In this document: piece by piece, positions 51,701-64,000 of the stretch
Layout: every line of letters begins with the position of its first letter
Position numbering within the stretch: the stretch's first letter is position 1
DNA from: Lamellibrachia satsuma
Taxonomy: Eukaryota > Annelida > Polychaeta > Sabellida > Siboglinidae
Direction: 5' to 3'
Length of the DNA stretch: 64,000 bases
Assembly: GCA_033239005.1 (NCBI GenBank)
Contig: BSQZ01000059.1
Coordinates: 3,994,560 to 4,058,559 of the forward strand
Notes under the pieces: model-generated
Database searches by the model: none
What the model saw: the letters and a program-made list of their open reading frames with translations, nothing else
Told to the model about the DNA's origin: nothing
Made by a program: the position numbers and the translations under genes

Positions 51701-54479
51701 GACCATGTACAGTGTTGTACTCCATGACCATGCACAGTGTTGTACTCCAAGACCATGCACAGTGTTGCACTCCATGACCATGCACAGTGTTGCACTCCAA
51801 GACCATGCACAGTGTTGCACTCCAAGACCATGCACAGTGTTGTACTCCAAGACCATGCACAGTGTTGCACTCCATGACCATGCACAGTGTTGTACTCCAT
51901 GACCATGCACAGTGTTGTACTCCAAGACCATGCACAGTGTTGCACTCCATGACCATGCACAGTGTTGTACTCCATGACCATGCACAGTGTGGCATTCCAT
52001 GACCATGCACAGTGTTGTACTCCATGACCATGCACAGTGTTGTACTCCAAGACCATGCACAGTGTTGCACTCCATGACCATGCACAGTGTTGTACTCCAT
52101 GACCATGCACAGTGTTGTACTCCAAGACCATGCACAGTGTTGTACTCCATGACCATGCACAGTGTTGTACTCCATGACCATGCACAGTGTTGTACTCCAA
52201 GACCATGCACAGTGTTGTACTCCATGACCATGCACAGTGTTGTACTCCAAGACCATGCACAGTGTTGTACTCCAAGACCATGCACAGTGTTGTACTCCAT
52301 GACCATGCACAGTGTTGTACTCCAAGACCATGCACAGTGTTGTACTCCATGACCATGCACAGTGTTGTACTCCAAGACCATGCACAGTGTTGTACTCCAA
52401 GACCATGCACAGTGTTGTACTCCATGACCATGCACAGTGTTGTACTCCAATACCATGCACAGTGTTGTACTCCATGACCATGCACAGTGTTGTACTCCAT
52501 GACCATGCACAGTGTTGTACTCCATGACCATGCACAGTGTTGTACTCCATGACCATGCACAGTGTTGCACTCCATGACCATGCACAGTGTTGTACTCCAT
52601 GACCATGCACAGTGTTGCATTCCATGACCATGCACAGTGTTGTACTCCATGAACATGCACAGTGTTGTACTCCAAGACCATGCACAGTGTTGCACTCCAT
52701 GACCATGCACAGTGTTGTACTCCAAGACCATGCACAGTGTTGCACTCCATGACCATGCACAGTGTTGTACTCCAAGACCATGCACAGTGTTGCACTCCAT
52801 GACCATGCACAGTGTTGTACTCCATGACCATGCACAGTGTTGTACTCCATGACCATGCACAGTGTTGTACTCCATGACCATGCACAGTGTTGTACTCCAT
52901 GACCATGCACAGTGTTGTACTCCAAGACCATGCACAGTGTTGTACTCCATGACCATGCACAGTGTTGCACTCCATGACCATGCACAGTGTTGTACTCCAT
53001 GACCATGCACAGTGTTGCACTCCATGACCATGCACAGTGTTGTACTCCATGACCATGCACAGTGTTGTACTCCAAGACCATGCACAGTGTTGTACTCCAA
53101 GACCATGCACAGTGTTGTACTCCATGACCATGCACAGTGTTGTACTCCATGACCATGCACAGTGTTGTACTCCATGACCATGCACAGTGTTGTACTCCAT
53201 GACCATGCACAGTGTTGTACTCCATGACCATGCACAGTGTTGTACTCCAAGACCATGCACAGTGTTGTACTCCATGACCATGCACAGTGTTGTACTCCAT
53301 GACCATGCACAGTGTTGCACTCCATGACCATGCACAGTGTTGTACTCCATGACCATGCACAGTGTTGCACTCCATGACCATGCACAGTGTTGTTCTCCAT
53401 GACCATGCACAGTGTTGTACTCCAAGACCATGCACAGTGTTGTACTCCATGACCATGCACAGTGTTGTACTCCATGACCATGCACAGTGTTGTACTCCAT
53501 GACCATGCACAGTGTTGTACTCCAAGACCATGCACAGTGTTGCACTCCATGACCATGCACAGTGTTGTACTCCATGACCATGCACAGTGTTGTACTCCAA
53601 GACCATGCACAGTGTTGTACTCCATGACCATGCACAGTGTTGTACTCCATGACCATGCACAGTGTTGTACTCCAAGACCATGCACAGTGTTGTACTCCAT
53701 GACCATGCACAGTGTTGTACTCCAAGACCATGCACAGTGTTGCACTCCATGACCATGCACAGTGTTGTACTCCATGATCATGCACAGTGTTGTACACCAA
53801 TACCATGCAGAGTGTTGTACTCCGTGACCATTCACAGTGTTGTACTCCATAACCATGCACAGTGTTGTACTCCAAGACCATGCACAGTGTTGTACTCCAT
53901 GACCATGCACAGTGTTGTACTCCATGACCATGCACAGTGTTGTACTCCATGACCATGCACAGTGTTGTACTCCAAGACCATGCACAGTGTTGCACTCCAT
54001 GACCATGCACAGTGTTGTACTCCATGACCATGCACAGTGTTGTACTCCAAGACCATGCACAGTGTTGTACTCCAAGACCATGCACAGTGTTGTACTCCAT
54101 GACCATGCACAGTGTTGTACTCCATGACCATGCACAGTGTTGTACTCCATGACCATGCACAGTGTTGTACTCCATGACCATGCACAGTGTTGTACTCCAT
54201 GACCATGCACAGTGTTGTACTCCAAGACCATGCACAGTGTTGTACTCCAAGACCATGCACAGTGTTGTACTCCATGACCATGCACAGTGTTGTACTCCAT
54301 GACCATGCACAGTGTTGTACTCCATGACCATGCACAGTGTTGTACTCCAAGACCATGCACAGTGTTGTACTCCATGACCATGCAGAGTGTTGTACTCCAA
54401 GACCATGCACAGTGTTGTACTCCTTGACCATGCACAGTGTTGTACTCCAAGACCATGCACAGTGTTGTACTCCAAGACC

Positions 54480-55350
54480 ATGCACTGTGTTGTCCTCCAT
54501 GACCATGCACTCTTTGGCACTCCAGGACCATGCACAGTGTTGTACTACTTGAACTTGTAAAGTGTTGTCCTCCATGACCATGCACAGTGTTGTACTCCAT
54601 ATCCATGAACAGTATTGTATTCCAAGACCATGCACAGTGTTGCACCCCAAGACCATGCACAATGATGCACTCCAATAGCAAACACAGTGTTATTCTCCAT
54701 AACCATGCACTGTTTTCTACTCTATGAACTTGCACAGTGTTGTTATCCACGACCATGCACAGTGTTGTACTCCATGACCATGCACAGTGTTGTACTCCAT
54801 GACCATGCACAGTGTTGTACTCCAAGACCATGCACAGTGTTGTACTCCATGACCATGCACAGTGTTGTACTCCAAGACCATGCACAGTGTTGTACTCCAT
54901 GACCATGCACAGTGTTGTACTCCAAGACCATGCACAGTGTTGTACTCCAAGGCCATGCTCAGTGTTGTACTCCGAGACCATGCACAGTGTAGTACTCCAT
55001 GAATATGTACAGTGTGACACTCCATGACCATGCACAGTGTCGTTCTCCATAACCATGCAAAGTGTTGTACTCCATGACAATGCACAGTGTTGTACTCCAA
55101 GACTTTGTACAATGTTGCACTCCATGAACACGCACAGAGTAGTACTCCATGACCATGCACATTGTGGCATTCCATGACCAGGCACTGTGTTCTACTCCAT
55201 GACTATGCAAAGTGTTGTACTCCATGACCATGCACATTGCTGTTATCCATGACCATGCACAGTGTAGTATTCCAAGGCCATGCACAGTGTTGTACTCCAT
55301 GACCATGCACAGTGTTGCACTCCATGAACATGCACAGTGTTGTACTCAAT
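54480..55350 (-). repeat. Diverged island in reverse-oriented array
   Basis: About 870 bases with many rare variants, including TTGTCCTCCATGACC, GTACTACTTGAACTTGTAAAG and the 54625-54760 cassette also seen at 45545. The island is flanked on both sides by homogeneous monomers. Confidence 0.85.
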
Positions 55351-58300
55351 GAACATGCACAGTGTTGTTCTCCAATACCATGCACAGTGTTGTACTCCAT
55401 GACCATGCACAGTGTTGTACTCCAAGACCATGCAAAGTGTTGTACTCCATGACCATGCACAGTGTTGCACTCCAAGACCATGCACAGTGTTGTACTCCAT
55501 GACCATGCACAGTGTTGTACTCCAAGACCATGCACAGTGTTGTACTCCATGACCATGCAGAGTGTTGTACTCCAAGACCATGCACAGTGTTGTACTCCAT
55601 GACCATGCACAGTGTTGTACTCCATGACCATGCACAGTGTTGTACTCCAAGACCATGCACAGTGTTGCACTCCATGACCATGCACAGTGTTGTACTCCAT
55701 GACCATGCACAGTGTTGCACTCCATGACCATGCACAGTGTTGTACTCCATGACCATGCACAGTGTTGCACTCCATGACCATGCACAGTGTTGTACTCCAT
55801 GACCATGCACAGTGTTGTACTCCAAGACCATGCACAGTGTTGTACTCCAAGACCATGCACAGTGTTGTACTCCATGACCATGCACAGTGTTGTACTCCAT
55901 GACCATGCACAGTGTTGTACTCCAAGACCATGCACAGTGTTGTACTCCATGACAATGCACAGTGTTGTACTCCATGGCCATGCACAGTGTTTCACTCCAA
56001 GACCATGCACAGTGTTCCACTCCATGACCATGCACAGTGTTGTACTCCATGACCATGCACAGTGTTGCACTCCATGACCATGCACAGTGTTGTACTCCAT
56101 GACCATGCACAGTGTTGTACTCCATGACCATGCACAGTGTTGTACTCCATGACCATGCACAGTGTTGTACTCCATGACCATGCACAGTGTTGTACTCCAA
56201 GACCATGCACAGTGTTGCACTCCAAGACCATGCACAGTGTTGTACTCCATGACCATGCACAGTGTTGCACTCCATGACCATGCACAGTGTTGTACTCCAT
56301 GACCATGCACAGTGTTGTACTCCATGACCATGCACAGTGTTGTACTCCATGACCATGCACAGTGTTGTACTCCATGACCATGCACAGTGTTGTACTCCAT
56401 GACCATGCACAGTGTTGTACTCCAAGACCATGCACAGTGTTGCACTCCATGACCATGCACAGTGTTGTACTCCATGACCATGCACAGTGTGGCATTCCAT
56501 GACCATGCACAGTGTTGTACTCCAAGACCATGCACAGTGTTGTACTCCAAGACCATGCACAGTGTTGTACTCCAAGACCATGCACAGTGTTGTACTCCAT
56601 GACCATGCACAGTGTTGTACTCCATGACCATGCACAGTGTTGTACTCCAAGACCATGCACAGTGTTGTACTCCATGACCATGCACAGTGTTGTACTCCAA
56701 GACCATGCACAGTGTTGTACTCCATGACCATGCACAGTGTTGTACTCCAAGACCATGCACAGTGTTGTTCTCCATAAACATGCACAGTGTTGTACTCCAA
56801 GACCATGCACAGTGTTGTATTCCTAGACCATGCACACTGTTACACTCCATGACCATGCACAGTGTTGAACTCCAAGACCATGCACAATGTAGCACTCCAA
56901 GGCCATGCACAGTGTTGTACTCGAAGACCATGCACAGTGTTGAACTCCAAGACCATGCACAGTGTTGTACTCCATGACCATGCACAGTGTTGTACTCCAT
57001 GACCATGCACAGTGTTGTACTCCATGACCATGCACAGTGTTGCATTCCATGACCATGCACAGTGTTGTACTCCATGACTATGCACAGTGTTGTACTCCAT
57101 GACCATGCACAGTGTTGTTCTCCAAGACCATGCACAGTGTTGTACTCCAAGACCATGCACAGTGTTGTACTCCATGACCATGCACAGTGTTGTACTCCAT
57201 GACCATGCACAGTGTTGTACTCCAAGACCATGCACAGTGTTGTACTCCATGACCATGCACAGTGTTGCACTCCAAGACCATGCACAGTGTTGTACTCCAT
57301 GACCATGCACAGTGTTGCACTCCATGACCATGCACAGTGTTGTACTCCATGACCATGCACAGTGTTGCATTCCATGACCATGCACAGTGTTGTACTCCAT
57401 GACCATGCACAGTGTTGCATTCCATGACCATGCACAGTGTTGAACTCCAAGACCATGCAGAGTGTTGCACTCCATGACCATGCACAGTGTTGTACTCCAT
57501 GACCATGCACAGTGTTGTACTCCAAGACCATGCACAGTGTTGTACTCCATGACCATGCACAGTGTTGTACTCCATGACCATGCACAGTGTTGTACTCCAA
57601 GACCATGCAGAGTGTTGTACTCCATGACCATGCACAGTGTTGCATTCCATGACCATGCACAGTGTTGTACTCCAAGACCATGCACAGTGTTGTACTCTGT
57701 GACCATGCACAGTGTTGTACTCCATGACCATGCACATTGTGGTACTCCATGACCATGCACAGTGTTGTACTCCATGACCATGCAGATTGTTGTACTCCAA
57801 GGCCATGCACAGTGAAACACTCCATGGGCATAAACAGTGTTGTACTCCAAGACCATGCACAGTGTTGCACTCCAAGACCTTGCTCAGTTTTGTATTCCAT
57901 GACCATGCACAGTGTTTTACTCCATGACCATGCACAGTGTTGTACTTCAAGACCATGCACAGTGTTTTACTCCATGACCATGCACAGTGTTGTACTCCAT
58001 GACCATGCACAGTGTTTTACTCCATGACCATGCACAGTGTTGTACTCCATGACCATGCACAGTGTTGTACTCCATGACCATGCACAGTGTTGTACTCCAT
58101 GACCATGCACAGTGTTGTACTCCATGACCATGCACAGTGTTGTACTCCATGACCATGCACAGTGTTGTACTCCAAGACCATGCACAGTGTTGCACTCCAT
58201 GACCATGCACAGTGTTGTACTCCAAGACCATGCACAGTGTTGTACTCCAAGACCATGCACAGTGTTGCACTCCATGACCATGCACAGTGTTGTACTCCAT

Positions 58301-60849
58301 GACCATGCACAGTGTTGTACTCCATGACCATGCACAGTGTTGTACTCCATGACCATGCACAGTGTTGTACTCCATGACCATGCACAGTGTTGTACTCCAA
58401 GACCATGCACAGTGTTGTACTCCATGACCATGCACAGTGTTGTACTCCAAGACCATGCACAGTGTTGCACTCCATGACCATGCACAGTGTTGTACTCCAT
58501 GACCATGCACAGTGTTGTACTCCATGACCATGCACAGTGTTGTACTCCAAGACCATGCACAGTGTTGTACTCCATGACCATGCACAGTGTTGTACTCCAA
58601 GACCATGCACAGTGTTGTACTCCATGACCATGCACAGTGTTGTACTCCAAGACCATGCACAGTGTTGTACTCCAAGACCATGCACAGTGTTGCACTCCAT
58701 GACCATGCACAGTGTTGTACTCCAAGACCATGCACAGTGTTGTACTCCATGACCATGCACAGTGTTGTACTCCAAGACCATGCACAGTGTTGTACTCCAT
58801 GACCATGCACAGTCTTGTACTCCAAGACCATGCACAGTGTTGTACTCCATGACCATGCACAGTGTTGTACTCCATGACCATGCACAGTGTTGTACTCCAT
58901 GACCATGCACAGTGTTGTACTCCAAGACCATGCACAGTGTTGCATTCCATGACCATGCACAGTGTTGTACTCCAAGACCATGTACAGTGTTGCACACCAA
59001 GACCATGCACAGTGTTGCACTCCATGCCCATGCACATTGTTGTACTCCATGAACTTGCAGAGTGTGGCCTTCCATGACCATGCACAGTGTTGTGCTCCAA
59101 GACCATGCACAGTGATGTTCTCCATGACCATGCACAGTGTTGTACACCAAGACCATGCACAGTGTTGTACTCCATGACCATGCACAGTGTTGTACTCCAT
59201 GACCATGCACAGTGTTGTACTCCATGACCATGCACAGTGTTGTACTCCAAGACCATGCACAGTGTTGTACTCCAAGACCATGCACAGTGTTGTACTCCAT
59301 GACCATGCACAGTGTTGTACTCCATGACCATGCACAGTGTTGTACTCCAAGACCATGCACAGTGTTGTACTCCATGACCATGCACAGTGTTGTACTCCAT
59401 GACCATGCACAGTGTTGTACTCCATGACCATGCACAGTGTTGTACTCCATGACCATGCACAGTGTTGTACTCCAAGACCATGCACAGTGTTGTACTCCAA
59501 GACCATGCACAGTGTTGTACTCCATGACCATGCACAGTGTTGTACTCCATGACCATGCACAGTGTTGTACTCCATGACCATGCACAGTGTTGTACTCCAT
59601 GACCATGCACAGTGTTGTACTCCAAGACCATGCACAGTGTTGTTCTCCATGACCATGCACAGTGTTGTACTCCATGACCATGCACAGTGTTGTACTCCAT
59701 GACCATGCACAGTGTTGTACTCCATGACCATGCACAGTGTTGTACTCCATGACCATGCACAGTGTTGTACTCCATGACCATGCACAGTGTTGCACTCCAT
59801 GACCATGCACAGTGTTGTACTCCAAGACCATGCACAGTGTTGTACTCCATGACCATGCACAGTGTTGTACTCCATGACCATGCACAGTGTTGTACTCCAA
59901 GACCATGCACAGTGTTGCACTCCATGACCATGCACAGTGTTGTACTCCATGACCATGCACAGTGTTGTACTCCATGACCATGCACAGTGTTGTACTCCAA
60001 GACCATGCACAGTGTTGTACTCCATGACCATGCACAGTGTTGCACTCCATGACCATGCACAGTGTTGTACTCCATGACCATGCACAGTGTTGTACTCCAA
60101 GACCATGCACAGTGTTGTACTCCAAGACCATGCACAGTGTTGTACTCCATGACCATGCACAGTGTTGAACTCCAAGACCATGCACAGTGTTGTACTCCAT
60201 GACCATGCACAGTGTTGTACTCCATGACCATGCACAGTGTTGTACTCCATGACCATGCACAGTGTTGTACTCCATGACCATGCACAGTGTTGTACTCCAA
60301 GACCATGCACAGTGTTGTACTCCATGACCATGCACAGTGTTGTACTCCATAACCATGCACAGTGTTGTACTCCAAGACCATGCACAGTGTTGTACTCCAT
60401 GACCATGCACAGTGTTGTACTCCATGACCATGCACAGTGTTGTACTCCAAGACCATGCACAGTGTTGTACTCCAAGACCATGCACAGTGTTGTACTCCAT
60501 GACCATGCACAGTGTGACACTCCATGACCATGCACAGTGTTGTACTCCATGACCATGCACAGTGTTGTACTCCATGACCATGCACAGTGTTGTACTCCAA
60601 GACCATGCACAGTGTTGTACTCAATGACCATGCACAGTGTTGTACTCCATGACCATGCACAGTGTTGTACTCCATGACCATGCACAGTGTTGTACTCCAA
60701 GACCATGCACAGTGTTGTACTCCAAGACCATGCACAGTGTTGCACTCCATGACCATGCACAGTGTTGTACTCCATGACCATGCACAGTGTTGTACTCCAA
60801 GACCATGCACAGTGTTGTACTCCATGACCATGCAGAGTGTTGCACTCCA

Positions 60850-61200
60850 TGACCATGCACAGTTTGGACTCCATGACCATGCACAGTGTCCATTCCATGA
60901 CCATGCATAGTGTCGTACTATATGATCATGCACAGTGTTGCATTCCGTGACCATGCACATTGTTGTACTACATGAACATGCACAGTGTGGAACTCCTTGA
61001 CCATGCACAGTGTTGTTCTCCATAACCATGCACAGTGTTGTACTCCATGACCATGCACAGTGTTGCACTCCATGACCATGCACAGTGTTGTACTACATGA
61101 ACATGCACAGTGTGGCACTCCATGACCATGCACAGTGTTGTTCTCCATAACCATGCACAGTGTTGTACTCCATGACCATGCACAGTGTTGCACTCCAAGA
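60850..61200 (-). repeat. Diverged island with a duplicated 5-monomer segment
   Basis: TACTACATGAACATGCACAG with the following CTCCATAACC occurs at 60966 and again at 61091, 125 bases (five monomers) later. The 60880-60990 part, read on the minus strand, shows the same succession of rare variants as the forward sequence at 33217-33300 (GTTCATGTAGTACAACAATG, then TCATATAGTAC). Confidence 0.85.
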
Positions 61201-64000
61201 CCATGCACAGTGTTGTACTCCATGACCATGCACAGTGTTGTACTCCATGACCATGCACAGTGTTGTACTCCATGACCATGCACAGTGTTGTACTCCAAGA
61301 CCATGCACAGTGTTGCACTCCATGACCATGCACAGTGTTGTACTCCATGACCATGCACAGTGTTGTACTCCAAGACCATGCACAGTGTTGTACTCCATGA
61401 CCATGCACAGTGTTGTACTCCATGACCATGCACAGTGTTGTACTCCAAGACCATGCACAGTGTTGTACTCCAAGACCATGCACAGTGTTGTACTCCATGA
61501 CCATGCACAGTGTTGTACTCCATGACCATGCACAGTGTTGAACTCCAAGACCATGCACAGTGTTGTAATCCATGACCATGCACAGTGTTGTACTCCATGA
61601 CCATGCACAGTGTTGTACTCCAAGACCATGCACAGTGTTGTACTCCATGACCATGCACAGTGTTGTACTCCATGACAATGCACAGCGTGGCATTCCATGA
61701 CCATGCACAGTGTTGTACTCCAAGACCATGCAGAGTGTTGAACTCCAAGACCATGCACAGTGTTGCACTCCAAGACCATGCACAATGTTGTACTCCAATA
61801 CCATGCACAGTGTTGAACTCCAAGACCATGCACAGTGTTGTATTCCATGACCATGCACTGTGTGCATTCCATGACCATGCACAGTGTTGTACTCCAAGAC
61901 CATGCACAGTGTTGTATTCCATGACCATGCACAGTGTTGTACTCCAAGACCATGCACAGTGTTGTACTCCATGACCATGCACAGTGTTGTACTCCATGAC
62001 CATGCACAGTGTTGTACTCCAAGACCATGCACAGTGTTGTACTCCAAGACCATGCACAGTGTTGTACTCCAAGACCATGCACAGTGTTGTACTCCATGAC
62101 CATGCACAGTGTTGTACTCCATGACCATGCACAGTGTTGTACTCCATGACCATGCACAGTGTTGTACTCCATGACCATGCACAGTGTTGTACTCCAAGAC
62201 CATGCACAGTGTTGTACTCCAAGACCATGCACAGTGTTGTACTCCATGACCATGCACAGTGTTGTACTCCAAGACCATGCACAGTGTTGTACTCCATGAC
62301 CATGCACAGTGTTGTACTCCAAGACCATGCACAGTGTTGTACTCCAAGACCATGCACAGTGTTGTACTCCAAGACCATGCACAGTGTTGCACTCCATGAC
62401 CATGCACAGTGTTGTACTCCATGACAATGCACAGTGTGGCATTCCATGACCATGCACAGTGTTGTACTCCAAGACCATGCACAGTGTTGTACTCCAAGAC
62501 CATGCACAGTGTTGCATTCCATGACCATGCACAGTGTTGTACTCCAAGACCATGCACAGTGTTGTACTCCAAGACCATGCACAGTGTTGTACTCCATGAC
62601 CATGCACAGTGTTGTACTCCAAGACCATGCACAGTGTTGTACTCCATGACCATGCACAGTGTTGTACTCCAAGACCATGCACAGTGTTGCACTCCATGAC
62701 CATGCACAGTGTTGTACTCCATGACCATGCACAGTGTTGTACTCCAAGACCATGCACAGTGTTGTACTCCATGACCATGCACAGTGTTGTACTCCAAGAC
62801 CATGCACAGTGTTGCACTCCATGACCATGCACAGTATTGTACTCCATGACAATGCACAGTGTGGCATTCCATTACCATGCACAGTGTTGTACTCCAAAAC
62901 CATGCACAGTGTAGCACCCAATGACCATGCACTGTGTTGTATTCCATGAACATGCACAGTGTTGTACTCCAAGACCATGCACAGTGTTGTACTCCAAGAC
63001 CATGCACAGTGTTGTACTCCAAGACCATGCAAAGTGTTGTACTCCATGACCATGCACAGTGTTGTACTCCAAGACCATGCACAGTGTTGTACTCCAAGAC
63101 CATGCACAGTGTTGTACTCCATGACCATGCACAGTGTTGTACTCCAAGACCATGCACAGTGTTGTACTCCATGACCATGCACAGTGTTGTACTCCATGAC
63201 CATGCACAGTGTTGTACTCCATGACCATGCACAGTGTTGTACTCCATGACCATGCACAGTGTTGTACTCCATGACCATGCACAGTGTTGTACTCCATGAC
63301 CATGCACAGTGTTGCACTCAATGACCATGCACAGTGTTGTACTCCATGACCATGCACAGTGTTGCACTCCATGACCATGCACAGTGTTGTACTCCATGAC
63401 AATGCACAGTGTGGTATTCCATGACCATGCACAGTGTTGTACTCCAAGACCATGCACAGTGTTGTATTCAAAGACCATGCACAGTGTTGCATTCCATGAC
63501 CATGCACAGTGTTGAACTCCAAGACCATGCACAGTGTTGCACTCCAAGACCATGCACAGTGTTGTACTCCAAGACCATGCACAGTGTTGCACTCCATGAC
63601 CATGCACAGTGTTGTACTCCAAGACCATGCACAGTGTTGTACTCCATGACCATGCACAGTGTTGTACTCCATGACCATGCACAGTGTTGCATTCCATGAC
63701 CATGCACAGTGTTGTACTCCAAGACCATGCACAGTGATGCACTATATGAGCATGCACAGTGTTGTACTCCAATTCCATGCACAGTGTTGTACTCACTGAC
63801 CTTGCACAGTGTTGTTCTCCAAGATCATGCACAGTGTTGTACTCCATGACCATGCACAGTGTTGTATTCCAAGACCATGCACAGTGTTGCACCCCATGAT
63901 CATGCACAATGTTGCACTCCATGAACACGCATATTGTTGTACTCCAAGACCATGCACAGTGTGGCATTCCATGACCATGCACAGTGTTGTACTCCAAGAC

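Larger units (their letters stand above)
44171..64000 (-). repeat. 25-bp satellite array, reverse orientation (about 790 monomers, open-ended)
   Basis: The same monomer as 16942-44170 but in reverse complement (CCATGACCATGC, ACAGTG, TTGTACT). It is as regular as the forward part and also free of foreign insertions. It continues past the end of the window. The TCATGG-to-TCTTGG variant appears here as CCATGACC against CCAAGACC. Diverged islands lie at about 45540-45760, 50690-50960, 53770-53840, 54480-55350, 56820-56950, 57600-57960, 58930-59150, 60480-61150, 61670-61880 and 62830-62950. Confidence 0.98.

Noticed and set aside
48519..53756. Open frame of 1,745 codons on the minus strand, and similar frames of 400-1,360 codons throughout 25-64 kb
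   Set aside because: They follow directly from a stop-free 25-bp monomer. All three frames are open at once, the peptide is the same 25-residue phrase repeated, and no start, splice or terminator context exists.
16942..64000. Centromere identity of the satellite
   Set aside because: Size and organisation are compatible, but nothing in the sequence (no known centromere-protein box, no chromosomal context) shows it; kept only as a testable idea.

Overview
The window looks like non-coding eukaryotic DNA made almost entirely of repeats. I found no protein-coding gene I can defend. Long (CA)n, (CGCA)n, (GA)n and (TA)n microsatellites, several minisatellites, duplicated blocks, a tRNA-like SINE head and about 47 kb of one short-monomer satellite argue for a large animal genome. 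A marine invertebrate such as a mollusc would fit the general character, but no gene confirms it, so the taxon is a guess. There are no bacterial operons and no recognisable transposon or viral reading frames.

Positions 1-16941 are a mosaic. Two related blocks lie in direct order: block A (about 1029-5183) and block B (about 8671-13812). They share the same succession: a (GA)-rich edge, a 35-bp doublet, a 65-bp tandem repeat (5 units in A, 7 in B), a 28-bp repeat (3 versus 4 units), a 62-bp doublet, a CpG-rich 33-35-bp array, a 34-bp array containing GGATCC, a shared single-copy stretch, and a closing (TA)n followed by (GA)n or GA-rich DNA. Between them lie a 48-bp doublet, a 17-bp minisatellite of about 93 units (6012-7600) and a tRNA-Tyr-like SINE remnant (about 7749-7935). 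Block B carries extra DNA, including a module present twice (10950-11250 and 12455-12811) that holds a weak exon-like segment. A 2.8-kb polypurine tract (13813-16580) follows, enclosed by two 351-bp inverted arms of equal length and near identity (12998-13348 and 16591-16941).

From 16942 to the end of the window everything is one 25-bp tandem satellite. It runs in one orientation to 44170 (about 1,090 monomers), flips, and runs in the opposite orientation to 64000 (about 790 monomers), where the window ends inside it. Stretches of near-identical monomers (for example 26150-35280, 37990-40590, 45760-50690) alternate with diverged, cassette-bearing stretches. Most variation in the homogeneous stretches lies at two positions, giving four common monomer types. 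Copied multi-monomer cassettes, some shared between the two orientations, record segmental duplication inside the array.

The long open frames across the satellite (up to 1,745 codons) arise because the consensus monomer has no stop triplet on one strand; I do not annotate them as genes. The most interesting features are the satellite itself, its orientation switch near 44.17 kb, the inverted arms that end exactly where the satellite begins, and the paired A/B block architecture.
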